DNA from: Hanleya hanleyi
Lineage: Eukaryota > Mollusca > Polyplacophora > Lepidopleurida > Hanleyidae
Assembly (NCBI GenBank): GCA_036873755.1
Contig: JAVTVY010016039.1
Span: 1 to 64,000 of the forward strand
DNA length: 64,000 bases
Reading direction: 5' to 3'
Below the pieces are notes generated by a model, which searched no databases, had not been told where the DNA came from, and worked only from the letters and a program-made list of their open reading frames with translations. Position 1 is the first letter of the stretch; each line of letters begins with the position of its first letter. Positions 1 to 10,545 of the stretch are shown here, in pieces. A program made the position numbers and the translations under genes.

Positions 1-365
1 TCGATGAGTGGCTCCAGAGAAATCGAATCCGTCACCGTGAACGGCTGATCAAACACATAGGTATTATTGCTGGGATAATAATACCGCACCTGGTCCGTCG
101 CCTTGTGCCGTAAAATGTACCCGAATGTCATATTCAACTTGAACGCTGTCACCTGATCTGTGAAAATGTTCTCGGCATAGGTAGACAGATACGTGAGGTC
201 CTGCAGCCGAAAGTTATACAAGTCCAATAGACGACGGTCACGGTGAAAACAATGGCGTATGGTAGCCCAGTGTCGTTGATAAATGTCGCTGACACGCTCA
301 TCTTCAGGCAAGACTTCAACCGGAGGTGCTGCTGGGTCCCAGGGAAAATCTTCTCCACGTCTCAT
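1..365 (-). CDS. Partial Polinton-type protein, C-terminus off window
   Basis: The minus strand is open from an ATG at 365 to the window edge (about 121 codons, no stop). The reading frame contains SDIYQRHWATIRHCFHRD and later FKLNMTFGYILRHK followed by a YYYPSNNT-like segment. The same protein, in a second copy, lies at 19373-19727 next to an integrase, so I assign it to the same Maverick/Polinton family. Proteins with this kind of FG-x-LR...RYFYPS segment are, as I recall, common in invertebrate Polintons but have no function I can name. Just upstream in frame is a TGA, so the N-terminus is probably truncated rather than complete. It could equally be a degraded pseudogene whose breaks lie outside the window. 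Confidence 0.55.
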   Translation of the reverse strand, partial: MRRGEDFPWDPAAPPVEVLPEDERVSDIYQRHWATIRHCFHRDRRLLDLYNFRLQDLTYLSTYAENIFTDQVTAFKLNMTFGYILRHKATDQVRYYYPSNNTYVFDQPFTVTDSISLEPLI

Positions 366-389
366 GCTTTCGTCTCATACAAGCGGATA

Positions 390-446
390 GGCAAGCAGGC
401 AGGCAGGCAGGTAGGCAGACAGGCTGGTCAGGTCAGTCAGGTAGGT
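390..446. repeat. AGGC/AGGT simple repeat
   Basis: A run of AGGC, AGGT and AGAC tetramers forms a short microsatellite between the gene fragment at 1-365 and the minisatellite that follows. Confidence 0.8.
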
Positions 447-491
447 AGTGCAATGTTCTAAAAATCGACTCCTTTTATACGTTTTTTCTAC

Positions 492-1020
492 AAGCCGCCA
501 TCTTAAACCCACCACCCACCACCATCCACATGCCGCCATCTTAAACCCACCACCCACCACCATCCACATGCCGCCATCTTGCACCCACCACCCACCACCA
601 TCCACATGCCGCCATCTTGCACCCACCACCCACCACCATCCACATGCCGCCATCTTGCACCCACCACCCACCACCATCCACATGCCGCCATCTTGCACCC
701 ACCACACACCACCATCCACATGCCGCCACCATCCACATGCCGCCATCTTGCACCCACCACCCACCACCATCCACATGCCGCCATCTTGCACCCACCACCC
801 ACCACCATCCACACACCCCACGTGACCACAATACTCGCTTCTGATTGGCTGGCGCGTGACGTCACAAAGGTCATATGCAAATTTCTGATACCCACCACCA
901 TCCACATGCCGCCATCTTGCACCCACCACCCACCACCATCCACATGCCGCCATCTTGCACCCACCACCCACCACCATCCACATGCCGCCATCTTAAACCC
1001 ACCATCCACCACCATCCACA
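492..1020. repeat. GC-rich minisatellite, ~39-bp unit
   Basis: A unit of about 39 bp built from CCCACCACCCACCACCATC and CACATGCCGCCATCTTGCA repeats with few changes from 492 to about 812 and again from about 889 to 1019. Some units are truncated (one 18-bp partial near 722). Long open frames run through the array in several frames on both strands, rich in His/Pro or Trp/Gly; they are a by-product of the repeat. Confidence 0.9.
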
Positions 1021-1096
1021 CACCCCACGTGACCACAATACTCGCTTCTGATTGGCTGACGCGTGACGTCACAAAGGTCATATGCAAATTTCTGAG
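813..1096. promoter_or_regulatory. Duplicated ~75-bp spacer with CRE, CCAAT-like and octamer sites
   Basis: Two nearly identical blocks, 813-888 and 1019-1096, interrupt the minisatellite. Each holds CACGTG, TGATTGGCT (reverse CCAAT-like), TGACGTCA (CRE) and ATGCAAAT (octamer). The phrase CTCGCTTCTGATTGGCT closely resembles a segment in the 28-36 kb inverted repeat. A regulatory role is inferred from site content only. Confidence 0.35.
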
Positions 1097-1132
1097 GTCA
1101 ATATGGTTCAATTGACGCTTTGTATACTACTA

Positions 1133-2894
1133 CAGGCCCGTAGCCAGGGGGGTTTTGTTGGGTTCGGGAAAACCCCCCTTTCGGAAATATTATAGGGGGG
1201 GGGGGCAAGCGATCGTGTGAACGTAAAAAAAAATATCTCTAGTATACGGAGAAAAAAGAAAAAAATAATCCAAATACGAAGAACGAAGAAAAAACAATTC
1301 GTGAAGAATTCAAGTGTGTCTTTATTAGCTACCATGCTGTTTAATAGTGTTGTTAATGTCAGTACATGCAGCGGAGTAAACACCGGAAAACGTTGGAAAT
1401 TGTCCACAGTTGACAACATATTTCATTATATACTCCAAAACTGTAAACAAAATAACCCATATAAGTAACTTGAGTGATATTTAAGAACGGTTTTCGGATG
1501 TGGATTTATCAAAAAAATTATAGGCCTATGTCGCCAATGGAATTTCAAAATTGAACCACGGAATCGAAGAAGTGGATTTGTGGGGATTTCTTTAGCACGT
1601 GTCATAAACGAGCCAACCAACGAAAGAAGATGTAGTTCCCATGTTTTCTAAATGCTAGTAAGGGGCCCTTCGTGAGCTTCCAAAAATGGCACCAATTACT
1701 GTCCAAGCCAGTCTGCTTGCAAGCTGGTGAAGATTGCTCCAATCGATATCCTCAACTATTTGTGATCCCAGGCACGGCGGAAGCAATTCATGATTGGGGG
1801 CTACTATCACAGCACAATTAGGCGCGGGTGCAGGGGCCGCCTAGGCCCCGGCAGCTCCAGGGGTCTTAGATGGCCGGAGAGGCGTTCTAGCGTATTTCCG
1901 AGCAATAAAACAAGAAATCCTCGCCCGTGTAAACCCTATGTGTGTTGCCTGTTTTCCAAACATTTTTTAAATATTCATCGTCATGCAGAATCCCATAGAT
2001 TCCATCAACCTGATCAAAATCGTCAATGAAAACCGACAGCGTGTATTTGGGCACTTCACTACCAAGGACTTGTAATTATATTCATTGCGTTTCGGTAACT
2101 TCTTGATTGGGCGAGGATTTGGACATTCCCATGGCACGGACATTCAGGGTATTTTCTATTCTAGTCCATTTTGTTTCTAATTTTGGTGAATGCAAGTCTG
2201 AACAATCAAATAACAGTATTTTATCTTCGCTGATATCAAGAAACGTCCAGGACATAGGAGTCATATGTTTTTAGCGGCATTTCGTCTTAGTAATTAGTGG
2301 CATACGGTACATGGTATGAGGATTAATCATTTATCTCTACCATCTTTTATATGGTATAACACTATTAACCTTTTGTGAACCTAAACAATGACGGTGAAAA
2401 ACATTCTAGAGCTTTGGCTGGTCCACTAATGCTGTATGGACAGTTGTAAATAGTTTTAGTTATGCGATAGATAACCGACGCAGACAATTCATTTTACTAT
2501 TCATTTCGAAAATACGTCTTCATTGAAGTATTTTTGCGTTGGCATCATATGAATTTTAGAAAAGTTGACCAAATTATTGGGGGGGGAGCTTCAACCCCCG
2601 TAGCACACCCCGGTGCCTGGGTCCACGGTGAGCGGTTGCGGCCTCGCCGTCCTCATTCATGGCCTCCATGTTGTTGCACTCATGATCACATCATTCTCCA
2701 CAACAGGGTTGTTTCGACGCACACACAAATACCCCTTGCCCCCCCCCCCGCATTATATATTTTTCTCGTATAAATGCCCTTTTAAAACTGAAGCGAACCC
2801 CATATTTGCCCCTTTTCCCATACAGCGAACCCCCTGATGTGCCCTTTTGGAGTGAAGGCGAACCACCCCTCGGTAAATCCTGGCTACGGCCCTG
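1133..2894. mobile_element. Possible DNA element with inverted GCCAGG ends
   Basis: The left end (1133-1148, CAGGCCCGTAGCCAGG) and right end (2879-2894) are inverted copies with one mismatch, and both are followed inward by G/C runs and GGTTCG- or CGAACC-type sequence. The 1.76-kb interval holds no convincing gene and contains an R2 repeat copy. No clear target duplication is visible, so these could also be two independent ends of related elements. Confidence 0.3.
1769..1990 (+). repeat. R2 dispersed repeat, copy a
   Basis: Begins CAGGCACGGCGGAAGCAATT, continues with a G-rich run, then GATGGCCGGAGA-type sequence and TTTCCGAGCAATAAAAC. Two further copies lie at 11491-11610 and 55795-55986 in the opposite orientation. 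No coding potential is evident; it is probably a non-autonomous element. Confidence 0.65.
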
Positions 2895-4546
2895 CAATAA
2901 CTTTGCCTTTGGACATATGTCCATGTGCAAAGTCTTCGATATCACAATTTCCGATTACGTAATCACACGGAATAAACGGCGCGTATTTCGTTGATCCGGA
3001 ATTGACATCCCTACTACGGCATTATGTTACAATGCTGGTGAGTTAAGATTTATCGCAAATCATTACATATTTTGTTTGACCATTAATATCATTCTATCAG
3101 TGAAATACATTCTGAAATTACCACTTAAACCCACCTTATTTCTCGTAGATGTAACACTGACGAAACCACACGCGTTTTTGACCAATTTGCCATTGCGTAG
3201 TACCGAAGGCATTACCTTGCCGAATTGACCGAGAAACAAACAACGCAGGTCGGTTGTTTGACATTTATTTGAGTCCACAGAAACAGACGTTTCAATAAAC
3301 CTAGAAAAGATTTACATGGATACTTTATTGCAAGAAATATCAGGCGTACATTAAGGAAGTGATCCGCAACTCCCAATGATTCGGAACCCACACAAATACT
3401 GTATATAATACTGACGCCTCAACAAGGTGTATGCATCAAGTTGAATTCTGGTGGTCCCCGATATCGTCATCGCGCTACGCCGAGACAATTGTATGAAGGT
3501 TTTGCTGGGAAAATCCCGGTTTTGTAGGTCATAGCTCTAAATGTTGGGGTAAATTTTTCGAGGAAAAACCCTGTTCTATTTATACATCCTGTCGGTTAGA
3601 GGCAGACTGGGGGTGAAACGCATATAGACACTGACATGTAGTAGAGATGTAGTGCTTTCGGCGGTGCTGACTAATAGTAGAGATGTAGCCCTTTCGAAGG
3701 GGCTGACTATGCCCCAGTTACTTAAAGGTTCTTTGCATAGCAATACATGAAAGCAAGAGAAGGGGAGTCCCAAGAAACGCCTTAACGCCTATATTAACTC
3801 GCTGACGGAAGCATCGACGGTTGCTCCTGTCCAATCCAAATCCGTCATTTGAGGTTGCATCTGTAATATTCTTTCTTGCCCAGTATAGTCCGTCTTATAG
3901 TGCTATGCGGCTGCGCACTCGAGGAGGTACAATCCAATCTCAGTAAACTCCGATATAATATTACGGGACATTATATCGGACCTCAACCCTATATAAATCC
4001 TGTGCGAATTTCAAACTACATCTGTTATCCAATCAGGTGGTTAGCTGTGCGAAATAACTTTTAAAAGATGCCCATTAAAATTACAAACGAGAGCACGTGG
4101 ACAAAAAAAAAGAAAACAGAAACGGTATCCAAATAAGGCATGTCTAGACATCATGCGTAAAGTTCAAAGGATTTACTACCGCCGAAATGTCTGCTTTTGT
4201 CAGACGGCAGATGAGTATTTTATGTGAAACTTTTGGCTCGGGTCGGTTACAGAGAAACTGAATCCGTCCTACCGATCAGAAAACGACACCTCCCTGTCGA
4301 TGCATGGTATACACGAACATCAACAATCCTATGGATATGTTTAATAATCTCAGGTACATAAATTATGCACAGAAAGGAATGACTTTTTAATGGGGTAACA
4401 TAGGATTCCAATTTAATTTATTGAATCCTGTGGTTTTCTTATTACCTTTAAACGTCCCTGGTTTGGGCCATCCTTCCCACAGCGAATGCTCAATTTCGCA
4501 AGCTTCTTTATCATCCCTGCCTCCTATAGCGGCAGATCCCTGCCTC
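2895..4546. other. No recognisable gene
   Basis: I see only short open frames without family resemblance and ordinary AT-rich sequence. Decayed remains of the Gypsy polymerase could be hidden near the right edge, but no RT motif is readable. Confidence 0.5.
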
Positions 4547-4768
4547 CTATAGCGGCAGTTGATCACTGTTGTGATTAATGAGTTGGATTGACAAGTTTGG
4601 TGACCGTGTATCAACTATGCAATTCACTGCTCGGATACTTTTCTCTTGAAACAGTTCCATGGAAGGTTCAACAACTCCAGATGCAGCTAGGCATTCACTC
4701 AGTAATATTTCTATCGGTATCCACCCTATTGAGTGCCCCGGTACTGTAACAGACTCACGGACCTGCAT
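4547..4768 (-). pseudogene. Gypsy remnant: protease-RT linker
   Basis: The minus frame starting at the R1 boundary (VTVPGHSIGWIPIEI, then GVVEPSMELF) resembles the segment between protease and reverse transcriptase in Ty3/Gypsy Pol. It lies on the same strand as the protease at 5003-5365 and on the other side of R1 copy a, so R1 appears to have inserted into a once continuous pol gene. The family assignment rests on short motifs. Confidence 0.35.
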
Positions 4769-4934
4769 TCTCTCTTGCAGGAAACAAGCCTATGTTTATG
4801 TATACTATGATTGTCTTTTTGAATTTGGTGCTAATACTGTTATATGGAAAATGGAATAGGTCTTTGGATTATGGACGCGGATATTCTCTAATGGACGACG
4901 GCTGGATTATGAATGACGGACTAGACGCTTGTAA
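4769..4934 (+). repeat. R1 repeat, copy a (left-truncated)
   Basis: Starts at TTCTCTCTTGCAGG and ends at GACGCTTGTA, the constant right end of the R1 family. It encodes the conserved hydrophobic peptide FMYTMIVFLNLVLILLYG. It interrupts Gypsy pol (protease to the right, linker to the left). Confidence 0.8.
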
Positions 4935-5002
4935 TCTGTGCCTCTCCACCTATCCAACAAGGTACTGGAGCTCCCCCAGTCTCCAGTCTCAGCCGTTTGT
5001 AA

Positions 5003-5365
5003 TCAATTTTGGAAATATACTGTAATAGGAACTTCGAAGTTATGTCCCAGTATCCCAGGAACAGTAATGTCACAGATAACTATACTGTGTTGATACATTG
5101 TACCTCCAAGCTGTGGCGGATTCATTGTACCTCCACGCTGTGGCGGATTCATTGTACCTCCAAGCTGTATTTTGACATCAGCTGTACCATACAGGCTCAG
5201 TTTTTCACCATTTGCTTCCTGGATATTATTGGATAATGCCCTGAGTTCTGGTCTCGCATCCTTTGGTATATGCTTAAATACCTCCCCTGAGAGTAACGTA
5301 GTAGTGGACCCACTGTCGACCAACAAGTGTACTGGTTCTACCATTCCATCAATGAACGCGGTCAC
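5003..5365 (-). pseudogene. Ty3/Gypsy retropepsin fragment
   Basis: The 120-residue frame contains LLVDSGSTTTLLS (aspartic protease DSG active site) and ends with VPGILGHNFE, matching the ILG-x-DF segment of retropepsins. Gag and a zinc knuckle lie upstream on the same strand. An odd feature is an in-frame tandem triplication of a 27-bp unit (near 5096-5175), giving GGTMNPPQ repeats between the active site and the ILG motif, in a place where the retropepsin fold has little room. Retropepsins cleave Gag-Pol polyproteins; this copy is very likely inactive, because the frame ends in TGA and R1 follows. Confidence 0.7.
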
Positions 5366-5575
5366 AAGCCATTATCCCATTTGTCAATCCTGTTGCTAAG
5401 CTGACCTATTCGAATTGTTCCTCTCTGGTTATCTGAGTAATTATTCTCCTTTTCAACACTCTCTGTAACTTCTGTTTTCACGCTATTTAATTCAGGTCCT
5501 ACTTGGGCCTACAAGTGGGACGGGTCTCCGTTTCCCTGTGAAACTGCCGTAGTCACAGGAGTTTCCGGTGGTGGC

Positions 5576-5863
5576 CTAAGTTTTTGTGGGCAGACTGCAG
5601 TAGTGGTCGGCCGATCCACAAATATAACAGCTCCCACTTCCCCGTCGGTAACTAGGATTACGGCTATTGCGGTAACCATTATTGGTAGCTCTAAATCTGG
5701 AGCCACCCGATCCATTTCCGCTCTCTAACTTCTCTATGCGCTGTAGAATTTCTTGCAGATTTTCCAAATCGGCATTGCCTACATTCATTTCTTTCTGTTG
5801 AGTGGTATTATCTCTAGATGTTACCACTCTAACTGCCGATATTTTCTTTTTTTTCTTTTTCAC
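5576..5863 (-). pseudogene. Gypsy nucleocapsid segment, damaged CCHC knuckle
   Basis: A 95-residue frame starts with poly-lysine, has a coiled-coil-like NLQEILQRIEKLE stretch and then CYICGSADHYC. That is a CX2CX4H zinc knuckle whose spacing to the last Cys is shortened, so the knuckle looks broken. It continues the Gag frame at 5860-6632 with a frameshift, and precedes the protease. RNA packaging is the family role. Confidence 0.55.
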
Positions 5864-6632
5864 CCAGTAGGGCTTCGTAACGCTCTAATGACATCCACTG
5901 CATCCGCCACAGTCCTACATGACTTGTCAAAGCATCGACATTTCATTTCAACTGTAATACTTCTATACAGCTGATTTAGAGCCAGGGCTTCTTGTGCACG
6001 AACCCCCAGTTTAGGATATGCTTTTTGCGCCATTTGGCGTAGATCATCACCCAAGGCAGAAACTGATTCATCTATTTGACGTACCCTTCCCTCTAGTTTC
6101 GTTAGCCATTTATTTTGCTGCCGGCTACTTCCAACCCGCTCCTCAAGTTTCATTGAAAGCTCAGAAAAAGAACGTTTTTCATCCTCCATTAGGCCAATAT
6201 AGAATGTCCGGGCGGGCCCTTTAAGACTAGCCGCTAGAGCCAAAACTTTCTCTCGAGGAGTCCACAAACCCAGTTCGGCACAGTCTAAGAAATGGGAGTA
6301 ATACTCCTCCCAGTCTTGTTTCCCGTCGTATGAATCAGGTTTCATCTTGATCATGTTACTACGTCCACTCCCGGGAGAATAATCGCCACGTCCATAATCT
6401 GGGGTAAAACCATGTCCCAGCTGACGCACCCGGTCAAACCTTCTTTTGTTACTTCTCGCCCTATCTGGATTTTCCATTGTGACTTCGCCACGTACACATC
6501 ACCCCTATCAGGTGCATCAGATCCAATAGAATCTTGATATTCCTCATCCCCAGAATTATTATCTCCCTGGGCATCAGAATCTGGGTTGGCCCTTTGCTGT
6601 AAAATTATTTCCGGATCTGGGCTCTCCGCCAT
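5860..6632 (-). pseudogene. Ty3/Gypsy Gag, frameshifted
   Basis: Two overlapping minus frames make up a Gag-like protein. The first (from ATG 6632) is acidic, with GDNNSGDEEYQDSIGSD. The second (6477-5860) contains MKPDSYDGKQDWEEYYSHF and LALAASLKGPARTFY, the typical retrotransposon Gag signature in which a W-E-x-Y-x-x-H-F segment is followed by a helical LKGPA segment. The switch between frames at about 6440-6477 implies a frameshift. Gag would form the particle shell of the element. The order gag, nucleocapsid, protease on one strand supports the assignment. Confidence 0.7.
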
Positions 6633-6639
6633 TTTACAT

Positions 6640-7460
6640 ATGAAGTAATTTCTATAATAAGAAATATATTTTCCACCCTCCCTGGGTTACAGTATACCAC
6701 CACACTCACAACTTAGGCTGTTCGAATCACGGAATATTAATTTCGTTTAATATCCCACTTTCTGACACCAGTGTAATTCTAATGCGTGCTCTCTGTAAAA
6801 TCAGCCGGGGTATTTCTATGGCCTGTCCAAGTTCAAACTCTTTCGATATAACTTTTTCCCCTCTCAACTGGGATCTGTAGAGCCAAGCAAGCACTGTGTA
6901 TTGGTACCTCAAATGTACTACCAATACCAAACGGAAATAAAACTGTTACTCCTGTATATGTGTCTTTTCCTTCATTCCATACCACCTTCGGATTATTAGC
7001 ATCACAAACACAATGCAAGTCATAAGTAAATTCAAAGGAGAACAAGTTTCATTTATTCGTAATGTATAGGCTGTATATGATCCAATACCATAACACAGTA
7101 ATTCCCATATAATCCAATACTGCATGTATATGGACAGTGACTCCTTACTGGAAGTAGGCTACCCTTATGATGATACAGTATAGGCACAGCTGTGAGTGGG
7201 GTGGGAGATAGCTATTCTGCAGGTTGGGTAAATATAGCTGCATGCATTATAATAGGCGGGTATACACTTTCCTATACCCCCAATGGATACTGGTATATGA
7301 ATCTCTGTAGAGCACTTTATTAGTTTTTATCCAAATTAGGGTAAATCCCGGACTACATGTTATAGCCCATCCGTACCTGACAAAACCCAGTTAGCTATCT
7401 GATCCAGTCCCCCTTCGCAGCTGCTTATATAGACTCTGATCACGTGCCTACGTTAGCCAA
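6640..7460 (-). promoter_or_regulatory. Candidate 5' LTR/leader of the Gypsy element
   Basis: The interval upstream of gag has no gene. On the minus strand a TATATAAG box lies at 7424-7431, preceded by a CACGTG-containing stretch, which would suit an LTR promoter. I found no second LTR copy in the window, so LTR borders cannot be set. Confidence 0.35.
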
Positions 7461-8370
7461 TCAAAGTACAATACCTTCGCCAGGGCAAAACGAGAACGGA
7501 ACTATTTAACATTTCAATTGTAAGTATATAATTATCCAGCAAGATTTGTGTAGAGCTTACAGCAAATATAAGGAGCGTTTTCTTTAACTTTTAACAGATA
7601 CCATTATTTTGTATGGCAAAGAACACAGTAAAAACCGCTCCAACACTTTAGACTTGTGCAACCCAGTGGCTACGTATGTTGGCGAGCAAAAATCGAGCTT
7701 GCCATGTTCTCAACAAATTCCTACCAAAATATTTACATAGCTAGTGTCTCTTGTGGTAAACTGGGGAGCGTTTTAATCATAGAATAATATGTCACAATAA
7801 ATTCTACTTACTTCAGTTAGTTTAACGATGCGCTCTTAATAAAAATGTCATGAAACAGTTTTCCAGCATATTTCGCTTCGTGCGTATGGAAATATCAACA
7901 AAATAGTACGCCAATCTTTAGCTGCACGAATGCGTATCTTACGTTAACAGAGACCATAAATATCAGTAAATCCAACAACATAACCAGATTTAGTCAAATA
8001 TGTACAGTTCTTGTGCTAAATCCTAAAGAATTAAGTAATAATAGTTCTGGATTCATCATAGTAGGTCACGTCATGTAGACGGACAAGAACAACATGGGCG
8101 CATGGGCGAGGAGAGGGCTGAATTAAAACACGTCGTGTACCGATAAAATGAAGTTACGAAAGGTCATCAACATTGTCCATAGAGGATAAAGTTACAGCAG
8201 GTAACGGTTCATTATAGTCTCATTCAGAAATGTCAGTTCTTCACAAGAGTTCAAGTTCCAGACAAAACGTGTTGTCATGTAACAACAACAACAGCATGGT
8301 ATAGTACGTGTCCTCGTGCAGGGAAGCCACAGAATAGATCAATGATATACAGTTACGTATATTACAATAT
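7461..8370. other. No recognisable feature
   Basis: AT-rich DNA with no long open frame and no recognisable repeat. The continuation of the truncated integrase at 8635-9136 was looked for here on the minus strand and not found. Confidence 0.5.
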
Positions 8371-8634
8371 TATGGATTAAGAATACTGATCAGCGATACG
8401 GATTTGATATTTTTGGAACATCATGATGTCTTGCCGGCATCATTGAAAACTATTGACCGCTTCTCTCTTGCAGGAAACAAGACTATGTTTATGTATACTA
8501 TGATTGTCTTTTTGAATTTGGTGCTAATACCGGTACTGTTATATGGAATATGGAATAGGTCTTTGGATTATGGACGCGGATATTCTCTAATGGACGACGG
8601 CTGAATTATGAATGACGGACCAGACGCTTGTAAT
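8371..8634 (+). repeat. R1 repeat, copy b (longest)
   Basis: Runs from TATGGATTAAGAATACTGAT to GACGCTTGTA. It contains an open frame starting FLEHHDVLPA and passing through a C-T-rich tract ending in CAG into the membrane-type peptide FMYTMIVFLNLVLI. Its right end abuts the truncated integrase gene on the minus strand. Confidence 0.8.
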
Positions 8635-9136
8635 TGGTCTCGTTGTAGGTGTGAAAGAAGAAGATTTTCTGTTTCTTGAGAAAGTCTTGGTACGGTCTGT
8701 TGAGGAATTCCGTGCCTTCGTCGGTTTGCAAATACAAGGGTTTGCGCCCAGTCTTGAAGATGTCCTTGAACGCCGCTATGAGATTCGCGCCCGTTTTCGT
8801 CCGGATGGGTACCACCCACGCATACTTCGAGAGGATATCGATGCACGTCAAGATATACCGATTCCCATCGTTGTGTTTGGCAAAGGCGCTCATATCGACC
8901 AAATCCGCTTGCCATTGGGCATCTAGTCCGCCCACGATGACCCGGTTCCGTAGAAAATGGCGACGAACAGCTCGATTTAAGGTATAGATGTCTTGTTTTT
9001 TTAAACGATCTCGGACTTGGGCACGTTGTATCCCCTGGGCTTTGGCCGCTCGATAGAGAACCGACAATGCACTATACGCAGCCGGACTGTCGGGACTGTA
9101 GTATAAGTTATCCAACACCTTCTCTCAGCGCTTCAT
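8635..9136 (-). pseudogene. Polinton integrase, copy 1, truncated
   Basis: Retroviral-type (rve) integrase of Maverick/Polinton elements. From ATG 9136 the frame has an in-frame TGA at codon 4 (codon 4 is TGG in the copy at 20457), then runs open. Visible are the N-terminal YYSPDSPAAYSALSVLYRAA, the first catalytic Asp in QWQADLVDM, and the second in LYLQTDEGTEF. The catalytic Glu (in SLVERFN of the second copy) and the chromodomain are missing, because R1 copy b begins right after the HTYNET segment. Its TATA box overlaps the end of gene B. Both the nonsense codon and the truncation make it inactive. Confidence 0.75.
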
Positions 9137-9170
9137 GTTGACAAAATGATGATGGACCCGGAGAGTATGG

Positions 9171-9180
9171 TTTATTTATA
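9171..9180 (-). promoter_or_regulatory. TATA box of integrase copy 1
   Basis: TATAAATAA on the minus strand, about 36-45 bp before the ATG at 9136. It overlaps the stop of gene B, so genes are packed tightly. Confidence 0.55.
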
Positions 9181-9727
9181 ACGAGGTCGAAGTTTCGGAT
9201 TCTACCACCGTTGTATATATCCTAGGTTGACTGAGTCTAGCCGGATAGTTTATAGCCTCGTCTTCTGGCTCCGCTTCATTGCTAGGTTTGATAATTTGTT
9301 CATTGGGTTCAGCCAGCGCGTCCTCAATAGCACGAGACCACCCCAACTCGTCTGATGACCGCTCTTCCTCCTTAAGCACTTGATCCACATCTGCCACGGC
9401 ATCTTCCAATGCAGACCATAGAACTGGGTGAAGGATAAAATGCACTGTACCTCCATCTAGTCGAGCCAATTGAGCAAAGATGGGGCCGCGTCGGATGTAC
9501 ACATCGTGACACAAGTGGATGAGGTCGTCGTCCAGTTCACCAGACAACACCCGTTTGAATTTGGTCCAGCCCTCCCGGGATAGACGAATGTGAGCCGGGC
9601 ACGGTTGTGTAGGGTCCGCATCACAGATGTCTCCCACCTCCTCCATGATATCGATCTTATCCGCATAGACGTGCAGGAAGACCTCGGAGGTCAAGCTGAG
9701 AAACGCCCGTATTATATGCTCCGTCAT
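9176..9727 (-). CDS. Polinton gene B, intact; possible PC4-like fold
   Basis: An intact 183-residue frame from ATG 9727. The N-terminal half is rich in beta-prone segments (SLTSEVFLHVYADKIDIME), followed by HIRLSREGWTKFKRVLSGEL. That LS-x-x-W-x-x-x-K segment resembles the core of the transcriptional coactivator PC4/p15 ssDNA-binding fold; this is tentative. The C-terminal third is acidic and ends near NYPARLSQP. Paralogues are gene A (10399 and 18622) and a broken B copy at 19892. It lies between A and the integrase in both fragments. A ssDNA-binding or transcription role in the element is a guess; the gene has its own TATA box. Confidence 0.65.
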   Translation of the reverse strand: MTEHIIRAFLSLTSEVFLHVYADKIDIMEEVGDICDADPTQPCPAHIRLSREGWTKFKRVLSGELDDDLIHLCHDVYIRRGPIFAQLARLDGGTVHFILHPVLWSALEDAVADVDQVLKEEERSSDELGWSRAIEDALAEPNEQIIKPSNEAEPEDEAINYPARLSQPRIYTTVVESETSTSL

Positions 9728-9762
9728 GGTCAGTACGTGAATGGTACAAAATTTGACTGTCT

Positions 9763-9775
9763 CTCGTATTTATAG
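9763..9775 (-). promoter_or_regulatory. TATA box of gene B
   Basis: CTATAAATACGAG on the minus strand, about 40-48 bp before ATG 9727; the same arrangement with CTATAAATATGAG precedes the B copy at 19892. Confidence 0.65.
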
Positions 9776-10399
9776 GGAAGAAAAGTTTATGACGTCAGAA
9801 CATGGTGCATTATGGGCTTGCAACATGAAACGTACACCCCATATTTTCTGTGAATATCTGGCGCTGGGGTCACAGTTCCTTTCTGGATGCTTTCGTTTGG
9901 GTTCCGATGCCGTACCGGCCTTCGTTGTATGGATGCAATTGTCACTGGGCTGACTGAGTCTAGCCGGATAATCAATGACATCGTCGTCTGCCTCCGCTTC
10001 ATTGCTAGGTTTGGTAATTTTTTCATTGGGTTCTCCCGCCGCTTCACTCAGGGTACGAGCCCACTCCAACTGATCAGCTGACCGCTCGTCCGGTGTAAAC
10101 AGCTGGTCCACGATAGGCACCACTTTCTCGAAGGCCGTCCACAGATCGGGGTCTAGGGTGAAGCCTCGCGTAGGGTCCTGGTAACGGAACGATAACGGAG
10201 AGGTTTCCGTCGAGCTCACCGCTCAACACCCATTTAAATTTGGTCCAGCCATCACGGTGTAGGGTAACCGTATTCGATACGGTCTCAGCACGCGATCACC
10301 AACATCTCCACGATCTTCCACGATGTTGACTTTATCTTCATAGACGTGTAACTCCACCTGGGGTGTAAGGGGCAGGATGGCTCGTAGGACTGGTGACAT
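9776..10399 (-). pseudogene. Polinton gene A, copy 1, frameshifted
   Basis: From ATG 10399 the frame reads MSPVLRAILPLTPQVELHVY, then leaves the frame near 10290 and terminates. The rest of the protein resumes in another frame from about 10219 (FRYQDPTRGFTLDPDLWTAF, ERSADQLEWARTL, DVIDYPARLSQP). The middle part matching the TKFKRVLSGEL segment is damaged. It is paralogous to B (shared VYxDKxxIxE, GWTKxKRVLSGELD and YPARLSQP segments) and orthologous to the copy at 18622. At least two frame breaks make it non-functional. Confidence 0.65.
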
Positions 10400-10443
10400 G
10401 GTTGACCCAATGACGAACGGTGAATGACACACACTCTGTCTTT

Positions 10444-10532
10444 CGTATTTATGGACAGGTCTCTTGGTGACATGGTTGACCCAATAACGAAGGTTGAATG
10501 ACGCACACGCTGACTGACCCTCGCATTTATGG
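10444..10532 (-). promoter_or_regulatory. Two tandem promoter units of gene A
   Basis: Two TATA-like boxes, CCATAAATACG (10444-10454) and CCATAAATGCGA (10522-10532), are each followed by a similar CAGAGTGTG or CAGCGTGTG leader and an ATG in MSP context. The same tandem duplication precedes gene A at 18622, so it predates the divergence of the two copies. Confidence 0.55.
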
Positions 10533-10545
10533 TCAGTTCACACTG

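Noticed and set aside
375..1115. Several 100-200 codon open frames, Trp/Gly-rich or His/Pro-rich
   Set aside because: They overlap in many frames on both strands of the GC-rich minisatellite, so composition explains them.
8612..8987. Plus-strand open frames over the integrase
   Set aside because: Antisense shadows of the minus-strand integrase, which carries the recognisable motifs.
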